Part shown: piece after piece, positions 45,742-54,896 of the stretch
How positions within the stretch are numbered: position 1 is the first letter of the stretch
Layout: every line of letters starts with the position of its first letter
Source: an uncultured Bacilli bacterium
GTDB taxonomy: Bacteria > Bacillota_I > Bacilli_A > RFN20 > CAG-826
Direction of reading: 5' to 3'
DNA: 64,000 bases
Assembly (NCBI GenBank): GCA_944327845.1
Contig: CALVHN010000001.1
Location: forward strand, 259,089 to 323,088
The notes under the pieces: generated by a model
Told to the model about the DNA's origin: nothing
Database searches by the model: none
Seen by the model: only the letters and a program-made list of their open reading frames with translations
Program-made: the position numbers and the translations under genes

Positions 45742-45861
45742 TTATGCTCCATCTATATGATTATCACAAATATTTTTATATTTATAAGTACTTTTACGTT
45801 CATATTGATATTCACTATCATTGAACAATTTCCTTTTCTTAACAAGCTTATATTTCTTCAT
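45742..45861 (-). CDS. possible 39-residue basic small protein
   Basis: An ATG-initiated frame of 39 codons encodes a Lys/Tyr-rich basic peptide beginning MKKYKLVKKRKLF. TATAAA lies 8 nt before the ATG, matching the leaderless pattern seen for other genes here, and the nitroreductase Shine-Dalgarno starts right after its stop. No homologue is recognised; it could be a chance frame in the leader of the nitroreductase gene. Confidence 0.3.
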   Translation of the reverse strand: MKKYKLVKKRKLFNDSEYQYERKSTYKYKNICDNHIDGA

Positions 45862-45945
45862 ATATTAATTTTATAACAAATATTTAAATTAAGAAATAAT
45901 AAAAACTACTAAATATATACTAAAATTTCACTATTTTTCTCCAAA

Positions 45946-45970
45946 ATAAAAGGGACACCATAAGTGTCCC
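45946..45970 (-). terminator. terminator of the first GH3 operon
   Basis: GGGACAC/GTGTCCC stem (45952-45970) followed by TTTTATTTT on the minus strand, 24 bp after the stop of the four-helix membrane protein. Confidence 0.88.
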
Positions 45971-45993
45971 ATTATTATGCTTACTTACAACTA

Positions 45994-46467
45994 TTAAGCT
46001 TCTTTTTCAGTTGTAACTGTATCAATTTCTTTACTTAAGTTTGAACCAAAAGCAGAAATTAAGACACAAATTAATGAAAAAACATAGAAAACAATGCCTA
46101 CTATTGCAACAGTTAAAGTTGTACCTTCAGCTGGAGGGTAGTTAACAGGGATAAACCAAACATCGGCAGCAATGCTAACTCTTGCATGTACAAATAAGCA
46201 AATTGAAACAACAATAAATACTCCGGAAACAATAAATAATGTATCACGGAATTTTTTAACTTTATCTCCCATGAAGAATAATACTAACATCGAGAGTAAA
46301 GAAATAACACTTAAAACAATTACAGTTATGCCAGCATCTTGTCCTGCTAAATAGCCTGTTGTTGAATTCAAGATATAAATAACTAAACCAACAACACCTA
46401 AAACTAAGCCAAGTAATAAAATCCAAGAATAAGCAGATCTAGTTTTAAAGAATTTATTCATCATCAA
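45994..46467 (-). CDS. four-helix membrane protein paired with a GH3 glycosidase
   Basis: A 157-residue protein with four hydrophobic segments (about residues 14-34, 44-66, 74-94, 118-142) and short loops. I recognise no family. A protein of similar size and helix layout lies beside the second GH3 gene at 62046-62552; both start with a short basic stretch before a W-containing first helix. It follows the GH3 gene by 6 bp and shares its terminator. The repeated pairing suggests a partner or membrane anchor for the enzyme. Confidence 0.7.
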   Translation of the reverse strand: MMMNKFFKTRSAYSWILLLGLVLGVVGLVIYILNSTTGYLAGQDAGITVIVLSVISLLSMLVLFFMGDKVKKFRDTLFIVSGVFIVVSICLFVHARVSIAADVWFIPVNYPPAEGTTLTVAIVGIVFYVFSLICVLISAFGSNLSKEIDTVTTEKEA

Positions 46468-46473
46468 TTCCTC

Positions 46474-49400
46474 CTATTCTTCTTCCTTTTTAGCATTAGC
46501 AAGTTCTTTCCAGATAAATAAACCTAAACCTAATGCGGTTGTAATGCTAAATACAGTAATTAAACTAATATATGTTGCTCTCCACCATGTCATTAATTGA
46601 ACAACATGAGTTGTTGAGTTGACGCCATTCATTGCATTAGAATTTGCAAGTGAATATAAAACATATTTAATATTTTTCTTCAATGCTGCACACATCTCAG
46701 CATCTTGTGTTAATAAATCTGGATTTTGCCAATAATCAAAGTTACCACCGCCAAATCCACAGAATGCTGTAGTTCCAGCAAGTAATGATTCTTTTGGAGC
46801 AGCTTTTAATGAAACACCAGTAAAGTCAGTAACATTGTAGCCTTTAAAGCCCCATTCTTCACGGAAAATGTTTACCATTAAATTGTAGTTAGCACTACTT
46901 GCAACAGCACCGATTCTATTATAAGAGGTCATAACACCATTTGCACCCTCAGTATAAGTATCATCGTATTCACTATTATTTCTAAATGAAGCAGGTTTTC
47001 CTTTTCCTTCAAAAGCTTGTCTTAAATTTCTTAATTCAAGTTCTCTAGCTTTTTGTTCATTCATAAAGACGGAAATACCTGAACGATTAATTTCTTGGTC
47101 GTTAAATGCAGCATGTTTAATATTAACTAAAACACCTTTTGACATAGCACCTTGAATAACAGCACTACCAATAAAGCCACTTAAAATAGGATCTTCAGAA
47201 TAATATTCTCCACCTCTACCATTATATCCATGTCTATGAATGTTCATAGCAGGACCAATAATAATAGGAAGTTTAAACATTAATGATGTTTCACCTAAAA
47301 TAATTTCTCCATTTTCATAAGCTAATTCTTTATTCCAAGAATAAGCAATATTTGTACAAGAAGCGGTGACTCTTGAACCATAGCCAGTATATTCTTCAGC
47401 ATCACTAAATTGTTGATCACGATAATAACCTTCTTCTAAATAATGTGAGTCGGATCCACCTGGACCATCATCTGCATTATTTCCAGTATAACCAACTGAA
47501 GGAATTGGAGCGATATTATGGAATGCATTTCCAGCAAATGATAAGAATTCAGCAGGAGTTACTTTATCAACAAGTTCATCCCAACGAGGATCATCCCAAT
47601 CAGCGCCTTTAAAATCAATTAAATTTAATTCTGATTCAACACCCCATTTATACATTGATGTATCATCATTAGTTTTTAATGGAATAAAATCATTTTCAAG
47701 AAGTGGAACAAGTTTTCCAGTAGCACTTAATCCAGCATATGATTCAGGGAATGTTGCATTATAATCATCTCTTGAAAAATATGTGACAGTATTAGGAAGG
47801 AAATCATTTAAATCCATTGAATAATTATCATCATTACTTAATTGATTCTTAATTTCTGTTCCATTATCAGTAACAGAAAATGTTGTATCATCATAGTCCC
47901 AATGCCAGCTATATGTTTTGTCACTTTCACCAGTTGTAAGATGACCTTGCGCAGTTAAGATATTATTTAAAGCATCGTGAGAATCATCACCAATTGCAAA
48001 ATAATATTCTCCACCTTCAACAACGAAAGTTCCAGCTCCATCAGTATCATAAGAAGCGATGTTTTCCATATCAACTTCCATGGTAATGGTTTGACTTTCG
48101 CCAGGTGCAAGTAATCTAGTTTTTTCAAAATCCATTAATTGAATTGCACTCTTTTCAATTTCACCTGTATAAGGAGCTTGACCATATAATTGAACAACAG
48201 ATTTACCACTTTCATTACCACTATTTCTTACCGTGACAGTAACTGTTGCACTTTCTTTATTTCCTAAAATACGGACACTATCTAAAGTTTGTTCAAATGT
48301 AGTGTAAGAAAGACCATATCCGAATGGATAAATAACTTCATGATCATAATCCCAAGTACCTTGAGATGTAGCTAAAGTATAATCTTCATTTGTATATGTT
48401 CCAGCTTTTGCTGTAGCAGGATTTGTTCCACGATTCATTACTATATCAGCATAACGTGTTTCATAATATCTATAACCAGTATAAATACCTTCTGCTTCAA
48501 CTAAATATGAATTAACATTAGCATCAGATGGGAATTCATCTGCATTTTCCCAAGGAATATTTCCAAATGATTGCATTGCAGGATTTGCAGCATTATTTGT
48601 AACATAAATATCGCCTAAATGGGCAGAAGGATTAACTTCACCATTTAAAACTTTAGCAACACTATGCCATCCATATGCTCCTGGATGTCCTGCCCAAACA
48701 ATAGAATCAATTTCAGGATCATCGACTAATTCTTTAAATTCCATAGTATTTGTGGAATTAATAATAACAACAACATTATCAAAATTAGCTTTAGCTTCTT
48801 CAATTATTTCTTTTTCTTCAGCTGATAAGCCCATGATATTGCCAGTTGTAGTTGGATTATCGCCAGTTGTTTGATCTTGCAAATAATAATTATTACTTTC
48901 ACCACCAGGTCTTCCAACAACAACAATTGCCGCATCATCATACTCAGCATATTCTGAATCATAATCAGAATTAATTGATTCAAGTTCACTTAAGCTAAGT
49001 TCAAAAATCTCACTTGTTCCTTTTAATTCAGAATATTCAGGCGCACTAGCTCCAAACCCTCTAATACCCCAAGTTAAACCAGAACAATACGTTTCATAAG
49101 TTTCGAGCATTGAAGGATTTAAATCAAAACCTTCATCTTTAAACGATTGAGTTATAGTATTATCTGTAGTTGTCTCAAAATCAGGAATAGAACCACCATT
49201 ATTACCATAAAAAGCAGCATAAGATCTTAAACCCATCATAGTAACTTTTGCACCACTATTTAATGGTAAAGAACTATTTTCATTCTTTAATAAGGCAATG
49301 GTTTCTTCTGATTGTCTTAACGCAAATTCTTTATAATTATCAAATGCTTCTTTTGCTGTTTTAGCATCTTGATGATAATTATAAATTTCATCTTCATCAT

Positions 49401-49557
49401 CTGTTATTTCAGTAACAGTTTGTGATGAAGTAGTCCCAACTAAATCATCTAAAGGAACACGATAAGATTCCATAATAATAGAAGCTGTAATCGAAACTCC
49501 TAAAAATAATGTTGAAAGGACAATTAATCCACTAAAGGGATTCTTTTTTCTTTTCAT
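46474..49557 (-). CDS. membrane-anchored GH3 glycosidase with swapped domain order
   Basis: A 1027-residue GH3 enzyme, likely a beta-glucosidase or beta-xylosidase. In ordinary GH3 the TIM barrel precedes the alpha/beta sandwich. Here the sandwich comes first (IALLKNENSSLPLNSG, about residue 90), then a fibronectin III-like part (VTVTVRNSGNESGKSVVQLY), and the barrel last: HGYNGRGGEYYSEDP, VNIKHAAFNDQE, GFKGYNVTDF with the nucleophile Asp at about 911. This inverted order is known in some rumen and clostridial GH3 enzymes. Hydrophobic helices near residues 10-29 and 985-1005 anchor both ends, presumably with the catalytic part outside. A cre-like palindrome lies 24 bp upstream of the start, with AAAGGAG before the ATG. 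Confidence 0.92.
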   Translation of the reverse strand: MKRKKNPFSGLIVLSTLFLGVSITASIIMESYRVPLDDLVGTTSSQTVTEITDDEDEIYNYHQDAKTAKEAFDNYKEFALRQSEETIALLKNENSSLPLNSGAKVTMMGLRSYAAFYGNNGGSIPDFETTTDNTITQSFKDEGFDLNPSMLETYETYCSGLTWGIRGFGASAPEYSELKGTSEIFELSLSELESINSDYDSEYAEYDDAAIVVVGRPGGESNNYYLQDQTTGDNPTTTGNIMGLSAEEKEIIEEAKANFDNVVVIINSTNTMEFKELVDDPEIDSIVWAGHPGAYGWHSVAKVLNGEVNPSAHLGDIYVTNNAANPAMQSFGNIPWENADEFPSDANVNSYLVEAEGIYTGYRYYETRYADIVMNRGTNPATAKAGTYTNEDYTLATSQGTWDYDHEVIYPFGYGLSYTTFEQTLDSVRILGNKESATVTVTVRNSGNESGKSVVQLYGQAPYTGEIEKSAIQLMDFEKTRLLAPGESQTITMEVDMENIASYDTDGAGTFVVEGGEYYFAIGDDSHDALNNILTAQGHLTTGESDKTYSWHWDYDDTTFSVTDNGTEIKNQLSNDDNYSMDLNDFLPNTVTYFSRDDYNATFPESYAGLSATGKLVPLLENDFIPLKTNDDTSMYKWGVESELNLIDFKGADWDDPRWDELVDKVTPAEFLSFAGNAFHNIAPIPSVGYTGNNADDGPGGSDSHYLEEGYYRDQQFSDAEEYTGYGSRVTASCTNIAYSWNKELAYENGEIILGETSLMFKLPIIIGPAMNIHRHGYNGRGGEYYSEDPILSGFIGSAVIQGAMSKGVLVNIKHAAFNDQEINRSGISVFMNEQKARELELRNLRQAFEGKGKPASFRNNSEYDDTYTEGANGVMTSYNRIGAVASSANYNLMVNIFREEWGFKGYNVTDFTGVSLKAAPKESLLAGTTAFCGFGGGNFDYWQNPDLLTQDAEMCAALKKNIKYVLYSLANSNAMNGVNSTTHVVQLMTWWRATYISLITVFSITTALGLGLFIWKELANAKKEEE

Positions 49558-49580
49558 AAAATTCTCCTTTATTTTATATA

Positions 49581-49596
49581 GTGTAAGCGCTTACAC
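49581..49596. promoter_or_regulatory. cre/LacI-family operator upstream of the first GH3 gene
   Basis: GTGTAAGCGCTTACAC is a perfect 16-bp palindrome matching the CcpA cre consensus TGWAANCGNTNWCA at every position. On the minus strand TATATA follows directly (49575-49580), so bound repressor would cover the promoter. The LacI/CcpA-type gene at 10629-11627 is a candidate binder. Confidence 0.8.
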
Positions 49597-49668
49597 TCGT
49601 TACATTTATAGATTAAACACTTTGTTTTTAATTAACAAATATTTGACCTAAAAAGATTAATAATTGAC

Positions 49669-50967
49669 TTATTTTGTATCTTTAGCTGGTAAAGGTATTG
49701 TGATATTTATTGAAAAAATATTATTAATAAAATTAAATTTTAAGTTTCCAAAATATTTAGAAACAATATAAGCAATAGATTTTGCTCCATATCCATGAAC
49801 TCTTTTGTTTTTCTTTTTACTTAAAGGTAAACCATCATCAAATTCAATCGATTCAGTCGAATAATTTTCTTCATGAATACATAAAAAATCTTTTTTAATT
49901 GAAATATTTAATTTAATTATTTTTTGTTCAGGATTTTTAACTTTTGATGTTGCTTCAATCGCATTATCTAAAATATTTCCAATTAACGAAGTTAAATCAT
50001 TATATTTGATAAAAGTAACTGCATTTCCATCACAAATATAAGTAAGCTTAATTCCTTTACTTGAACAAATTAAAGATTTTTCAGTCAAAATAATATCTAA
50101 AATATCATTACCAGTTTTTGCAAAATCTCCATAAATATCAACAAGTTTTTCAAAATCATTAAATACTTCTTCTTGCTGTTCTTTAGGAAGTTGCCTTAAA
50201 ACATTAATTTGATGTTTCATATCATGAATCTTAAAATTAATCGCATCCATCGTAGATTTTGTAATTGCATGTTGCTTTGCTTGAACATTTAACAATCTTT
50301 GAAGTTCGTTATTTTCATTTTCTAGAGCAATCTTCTTATTATTAATTTTGGATAATTCAAAAAAACCAGAAAGTACAAGCAAAGCAAAAACACAAGATAA
50401 AATCGTATAAGTTCTAGTGATCCAATTCCATTCACTAATAGAAGGTAAAATTGCTGAAAGAATAATAACCACAATTAAAATTAAAAATGAAGTAATAATT
50501 GAAACTACTCCTACTTTTTCTAAATTAAAATATGAAGGTTTTAAAACACGAATTAAATACATTAAAAAATAAATAACTATATAAACACAATAAAACATTA
50601 ATAAAGCTAAGTCTTGTCTTAAAACTTCATTAGGAAAAGCTCCTTCAAAAATCATAAATAAAACATTCCAAGCAATATGCTGTAAAGCATAACCCATACA
50701 AGCTAAAACAAATAAATTGATTGGCTTAACTTTATATAGGAAAAATCCCGAAATAAAAACTAATAAAAAGACTAAAGTAAAGCTAATATTAAAAGAGCTA
50801 AGAGTCAAAGAAGGTAAATAAATTAAAGGAATAGCAATAATTGTTAAAATTAACACTCTAAAAGCAAAAAATTTTCTTTTTTTAGTGTACATCATCATAA
50901 TTAAAAGAGCCATTAATAGCTCTACATAAAATGAAAAATATCCTAAAACTAAAACACTTCCTATCAT
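49669..50967 (-). CDS. AgrC-like sensor histidine kinase (GHKL family)
   Basis: A 432-residue membrane kinase. About six N-terminal hydrophobic segments occupy residues 1-215. Then comes a coiled region (NKKIALENENNELQRLLN), the phosphoacceptor FKIHDMKHQINVLRQ, and a GHKL ATPase domain with N box IGNILDNAIEA. It is stop-adjacent (2-bp gap) to its LytTR response regulator upstream. The architecture is that of AgrC/CitA-like peptide- or ligand-sensing kinases, but no agrB or agrD-like gene is nearby, so the signal is unknown. A second, paralogous pair lies directly upstream. Confidence 0.92.
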   Translation of the reverse strand: MIGSVLVLGYFSFYVELLMALLIMMMYTKKRKFFAFRVLILTIIAIPLIYLPSLTLSSFNISFTLVFLLVFISGFFLYKVKPINLFVLACMGYALQHIAWNVLFMIFEGAFPNEVLRQDLALLMFYCVYIVIYFLMYLIRVLKPSYFNLEKVGVVSIITSFLILIVVIILSAILPSISEWNWITRTYTILSCVFALLVLSGFFELSKINNKKIALENENNELQRLLNVQAKQHAITKSTMDAINFKIHDMKHQINVLRQLPKEQQEEVFNDFEKLVDIYGDFAKTGNDILDIILTEKSLICSSKGIKLTYICDGNAVTFIKYNDLTSLIGNILDNAIEATSKVKNPEQKIIKLNISIKKDFLCIHEENYSTESIEFDDGLPLSKKKNKRVHGYGAKSIAYIVSKYFGNLKFNFINNIFSINITIPLPAKDTK

Positions 50968-50969
50968 CT

Positions 50970-51680
50970 TTATTCAACATCCATATTTAAAAAGACTGTA
51001 AAATCATCTAAGAATGGTTTTCTTCTATTTCGAGAAATAAGTAATTCTTTATTATTAGTAAGAATAACTATATTTTTATCGATACTTTCAACATAATTTA
51101 AATTTACTAAATAGCAATTATTACACCTAGAAAAAAGTTGCATATCTAAATTTTCTTCAATACTTTTTAAAGATCCACGAAACTTATAATCATTACTATC
51201 AGTATGAATTACAATATCATGATGAATAATTTCAACATAAATTATGCTTGTAAAAGGAATTTTATGTACAATACCCTTAAGATTTAAAACTAAATAATTT
51301 TTCTTTTTTAATTTTAAATTTCTTTCAATCTTTTTCATTTCAATTTGAAAATCGGAATAAGTTACAGGTTTAAGTAAAAAATCTAAAGCATTAACTTTAT
51401 ATCCTTCAATTGCATATTGAGGAAGATTAGTAACAAAAACAATTAAAACTGATTCATCTACTTCTCTTATTTTATTGGCTACCTCTAATCCATTCATTAT
51501 TGGTAAACCGATATCTAAAAAAATAACATGAAAATCTTTATTATAATCTTTAAGTAAATCTGCACCATTTTCATAAGTAAAAAGTTCAATTTTAACTTTT
51601 TCTTCTTTTTGATATCGATTGATATATTTTAAGTAATAATCTAGAGCTTCTTGATTATCTTCAATAATTGCGACTTTCAT
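50970..51680 (-). CDS. LytTR-family response regulator (AgrA-like)
   Basis: A 236-residue regulator with a receiver domain (AIIEDNQEALDYY acidic pocket; FHVIFLDIGLPIMNG with the phosphoacceptor Asp; FVTNLPQYAIEGYKVNALDFLLKP with the conserved Thr and Lys) and a C-terminal LytTR DNA-binding domain (FSRCNNCYLVNLNYVESI, ISRNRRKPFLDDF). LytTR regulators bind direct repeats upstream of target promoters. Its partner is the kinase immediately downstream. TATAAT occurs 11 nt before the ATG; no Shine-Dalgarno was found. Confidence 0.94.
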   Translation of the reverse strand: MKVAIIEDNQEALDYYLKYINRYQKEEKVKIELFTYENGADLLKDYNKDFHVIFLDIGLPIMNGLEVANKIREVDESVLIVFVTNLPQYAIEGYKVNALDFLLKPVTYSDFQIEMKKIERNLKLKKKNYLVLNLKGIVHKIPFTSIIYVEIIHHDIVIHTDSNDYKFRGSLKSIEENLDMQLFSRCNNCYLVNLNYVESIDKNIVILTNNKELLISRNRRKPFLDDFTVFLNMDVE

Positions 51681-51731
51681 ATTTAAAAAATATTATAGTT
51701 AAATTATAGAAAAATAAAAATATTTACTAGA

Positions 51732-53084
51732 TTAATTAAAAGATTTATTTTCAGGAAGAGGAATTAAAATCGATAAAATAAAAATTTGATTTTTTATTTT
51801 ACAAGATAAAACACCATGATATTTTTCAACACATCTTTTAATTGATTTCATTCCAAAACCATGATATTTTTTATCTTTAAATGTTAAAGGTAAATTTGAG
51901 TTTTTATCAAATTTAGGTTCAATTACATAATAATTAGTAATTCGAATTTTTAAAAATCCATTTTGTTTAAAAATATTTAATTTAACTGTTTTTTTACTTT
52001 TTTCTTGTTCACCAATTAAAGCTTCAATTGAATTAGATAAAGCATTACCAAATATTGAATAAAGATCACTATTTTCAATAAAATCTAAATCTTTAGCATC
52101 AGCCATAATATTAAAAGTAATTCCTTCTTTTTCACAAATTAAAGATTTTTCCGTTAAAATAACATCTAAAACATCATTTCCAGTTTTAACAATGGAATCA
52201 TAAATGTTTAAAGCTTTATTGATTTCATCAAAATTTTTCTCATCTTTTTCTTTTATTAAATTTATTTGATGTTTTAAATCATGAAATTTAATATTTAAAA
52301 GTTCGACATTCTCTTTAGATAAATCATATTGTTCTTTTTCTTTATGAATAATTTCTTGCAATAACTGTAATTGATACTTATTTCTTTGATCTTTAGATAA
52401 ATAATATAAAAAGAAAAGAAGGGAAAAACTTAAAGTAATATTTAAAAGATAAATAATACATGAACTTAATAAACTAAGATCAGGAATAAAGCAAATTAAG
52501 CTTCCTAAAATAATTTGAATTCCAACTAAGCTTAAAACGTAATATATTTTATTATCGATAACTTTTAAATCATCAATAATTAAAAAATCCATTTTCATTT
52601 TTAAAAGTAAATATTGAATAAATATTGAGATAAAAAATAGTATCAAATTAACAACAATTATTAAAAAATAATAGGTTTCTGCACTGATTTTAGAAAAAAG
52701 AAGCGCAATTAATAATTTAAAAATATCAAAGATAATAAAATATTTTAAGAACCCATTAACAAGATAAAAGATTAAATTTTTAAAATGATCTTTATAAGAA
52801 AAAGTAAAAATAATTACATAAAAAACTATTCCAAGTAAAGAAATAATTAATCTTAAATCTGAATTTAAAGTATTATTATCTAATAAATAAAAATTAATAG
52901 TTTGTTTAGTAAATAAAAAATAAGTAACTTCAAATAAAATAATAAGCAATAAAGCAATTATACTAAAAGAAAAGAATCTAATTTTAAAAAATTCTCTTTT
53001 ATTTAATTTTAATGAAGAGATAAATCCAGTAATAATTAATTCAATTAAAATTAGAGGATAAATTAAAAAATCTATAATCACCAC
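51732..53084 (-). CDS. AgrC-like sensor histidine kinase (GHKL family), second copy
   Basis: A 450-residue paralogue of the kinase at 49669-50967. About six to seven hydrophobic segments span residues 1-225. The linker coil (YQLQLLQEIIHKEKEQYDLSK), KFHDLKHQINLIKEKDE with the phosphoacceptor His, and FGNALSNSIEAL as N box follow in the same order. TGNDVLDVILTEKSLICEKEGI is nearly identical to the other kinase's segment, showing tandem duplication. It follows its response regulator by 2 bp. Signal unknown. Confidence 0.92.
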   Translation of the reverse strand: MVIIDFLIYPLILIELIITGFISSLKLNKREFFKIRFFSFSIIALLLIILFEVTYFLFTKQTINFYLLDNNTLNSDLRLIISLLGIVFYVIIFTFSYKDHFKNLIFYLVNGFLKYFIIFDIFKLLIALLFSKISAETYYFLIIVVNLILFFISIFIQYLLLKMKMDFLIIDDLKVIDNKIYYVLSLVGIQIILGSLICFIPDLSLLSSCIIYLLNITLSFSLLFFLYYLSKDQRNKYQLQLLQEIIHKEKEQYDLSKENVELLNIKFHDLKHQINLIKEKDEKNFDEINKALNIYDSIVKTGNDVLDVILTEKSLICEKEGITFNIMADAKDLDFIENSDLYSIFGNALSNSIEALIGEQEKSKKTVKLNIFKQNGFLKIRITNYYVIEPKFDKNSNLPLTFKDKKYHGFGMKSIKRCVEKYHGVLSCKIKNQIFILSILIPLPENKSFN

Positions 53085-53086
53085 TA

Positions 53087-53800
53087 TTACTCTCCAATAT
53101 AGTTATTTAAATCTGATAAAAATGATTTTCTCTTAGTTTGAGATATTCTAATTTTATCATTATTTAAAATATAAATATATTCTCCTTTAAAAGAAGTAAC
53201 ATATTTTAAATTAACTAAATATGGATTATTGCATCTTGAAAAATTAAATTTATTTAATTTAGTTTCTAAATTAGTTAAACTTCCTCTTACTTGTTTTACT
53301 CCATTAACTAAATGAAAAATTAAATTATGCCCACTTACTTCAATATAATAAATATCATTAATTGAAATTTTTAGTGTTTCACTTTTATAAGAAACAATAA
53401 TATATTCGTTATTATATTTATGGTTTAATTCTTCAATTACTCGATAAAAAGTTTGATTAAATTTATCTTTATTTAAAGGTTTTAAAATAAAATCAAAAGC
53501 CTTAACAGAATAACCATTAATCGCAAATTGAGCTAAATTCGTCACAAAAATAATGATAACTTCATTATCAATATTTCGAATATCTTTAGCAATCTCAAAA
53601 CCATTTTTTCCAGGTAAATCAATATCTAAAAAGATAACATCAAAAGTAGACTTCTTTAAATTTTTTAAAAACAAATCACCATTTTCATAATTTGAAATTA
53701 AAAAATCGTATGTCGAAGTTTGAAAATTTTTTATTAAATCATTTAGCTCCTCTCTACTTTTGATACTATCTTCAACGATTCCAACCTTAATTTCTATCAT
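53087..53800 (-). CDS. LytTR-family response regulator (AgrA-like), second copy
   Basis: A 237-residue receiver-LytTR regulator, paralogous to 50970-51680. GIVEDSIKSREEL begins the receiver, FDVIFLDIDLPGKNGFE carries the phosphoacceptor Asp, FVTNLAQFAINGYSVKAFDFILKP the switch residues. FSRCNNPYLVNLKYVTS and ISQTKRKSFLSDL form the LytTR domain. It heads the four-gene signalling block. No Shine-Dalgarno; TATTTT ends 6 nt before the ATG, again the leaderless spacing. Confidence 0.94.
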   Translation of the reverse strand: MIEIKVGIVEDSIKSREELNDLIKNFQTSTYDFLISNYENGDLFLKNLKKSTFDVIFLDIDLPGKNGFEIAKDIRNIDNEVIIIFVTNLAQFAINGYSVKAFDFILKPLNKDKFNQTFYRVIEELNHKYNNEYIIVSYKSETLKISINDIYYIEVSGHNLIFHLVNGVKQVRGSLTNLETKLNKFNFSRCNNPYLVNLKYVTSFKGEYIYILNNDKIRISQTKRKSFLSDLNNYIGE

Positions 53801-53820
53801 ATAAATAAAATAATCTAATT

Positions 53821-53857
53821 AAAAAAGAAAGGTAATAGCAAAAGACTATTACCTTTC
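53821..53857 (-). terminator. terminator of the glucuronate operon
   Basis: A 12-bp stem GAAAGGTAATAG/CTATTACCTTTC (53827-53857) with a T6 run on the minus strand, 22 bp after the kdgK stop. Confidence 0.92.
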
Positions 53858-53878
53858 TAAAATAAATATTATTATAAA

Positions 53879-54895
53879 CTATCTTTGAACTCTTCCGCTA
53901 CCATCTCCAGAAGCAAGTTTTTTAACTTCATCAACACTAACAAAGTTATAATCACCTTCGATGGAATGTTTTAAAGCACTAGCTGCAACAGCAAATTCGA
54001 TTGCATCTTGTGCAGAATATTTATTAAGTAAAGCATAAATTGCTCCACCAGCAAAAGAATCTCCACCACCGACACGATCAACAATTCTTAAGTTATATTC
54101 TTTTGAAATATGAGCTTCATTATCATAAAGCATTGCACACCACTTATTATCACTTGCAGAAATTGAAGTTCTTAAAGTGATGAAAATATATTTAAAGCTA
54201 AATCTTTCTTTAAGTTGTTTTGCAACACTAACATACCCTTCTTTATCAAGTTTTCCTGATTTTGTATCAGTTTCATTAGCTTTAATTCCAAAAACATCGT
54301 TAGCATCATCTTCATTTCCAAAGAAAACATCGACGTATTGCATTAAATTACCCATAACTTTATTAGCTTTTTCTCTACTCCAAAGTTTATTACGATAATT
54401 TAAATCACAGCTAATAGTAACTCCTCTTTTCTTAGCTTCTTTACAAGCTTCTAAAGTTAATTCAGCACAGCTATCAGATAATGCTGGTGTAATTCCAGTA
54501 AAATGGAACCAATCAGCATGATCAAATATTTTATCCCAGTTATATTCTTCTTTTGTTGATAAAGCAAAAGCTGAATTAGCACGGTCATAAATTACTTTAC
54601 TTGGTCTTTGAGAAGCACCTTTTTCAATATAATAAACTCCTAATCTATCTCCACCTCGAACAATATTAGAAGTATCAACACCATATTTTCTTAATGAATT
54701 TAAGGCAGCTTGACCAATTTCATGCTTTGGAAATTTGCTAACAAAACTAGCTTCAATTCCATAATTTGCTAAAGAAACACAAACATTTGCTTCTCCACCA
54801 CCATAAGTTGCTTCAAAACTATCTGTTTGAACAAATCTTAAATAATCATATGGCTGAAGTCTTAGCATTAATTCACCTAAAGTGACAACTTTCAT
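53879..54895 (-). CDS. kdgK: 2-keto-3-deoxygluconate kinase
   Basis: A 338-residue PfkB/ribokinase-family sugar kinase that phosphorylates KDG to KDPG. VVTLGELMLRLQP and GGGEANVCVSLANYG form the substrate side; the C-terminal DRVGGGDSFAGGAIYALL holds the anion hole and catalytic Asp. I start at ATG 54895 because GGAGGT lies 7 nt before it; five extra residues upstream would overlap kdgA. Last gene of uxuA-uxuB-uxaC-kdgA-kdgK, which fits KDG as substrate. Confidence 0.95.
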   Translation of the reverse strand: MKVVTLGELMLRLQPYDYLRFVQTDSFEATYGGGEANVCVSLANYGIEASFVSKFPKHEIGQAALNSLRKYGVDTSNIVRGGDRLGVYYIEKGASQRPSKVIYDRANSAFALSTKEEYNWDKIFDHADWFHFTGITPALSDSCAELTLEACKEAKKRGVTISCDLNYRNKLWSREKANKVMGNLMQYVDVFFGNEDDANDVFGIKANETDTKSGKLDKEGYVSVAKQLKERFSFKYIFITLRTSISASDNKWCAMLYDNEAHISKEYNLRIVDRVGGGDSFAGGAIYALLNKYSAQDAIEFAVAASALKHSIEGDYNFVSVDEVKKLASGDGSGRVQR

Positions 54896-54896
54896 C

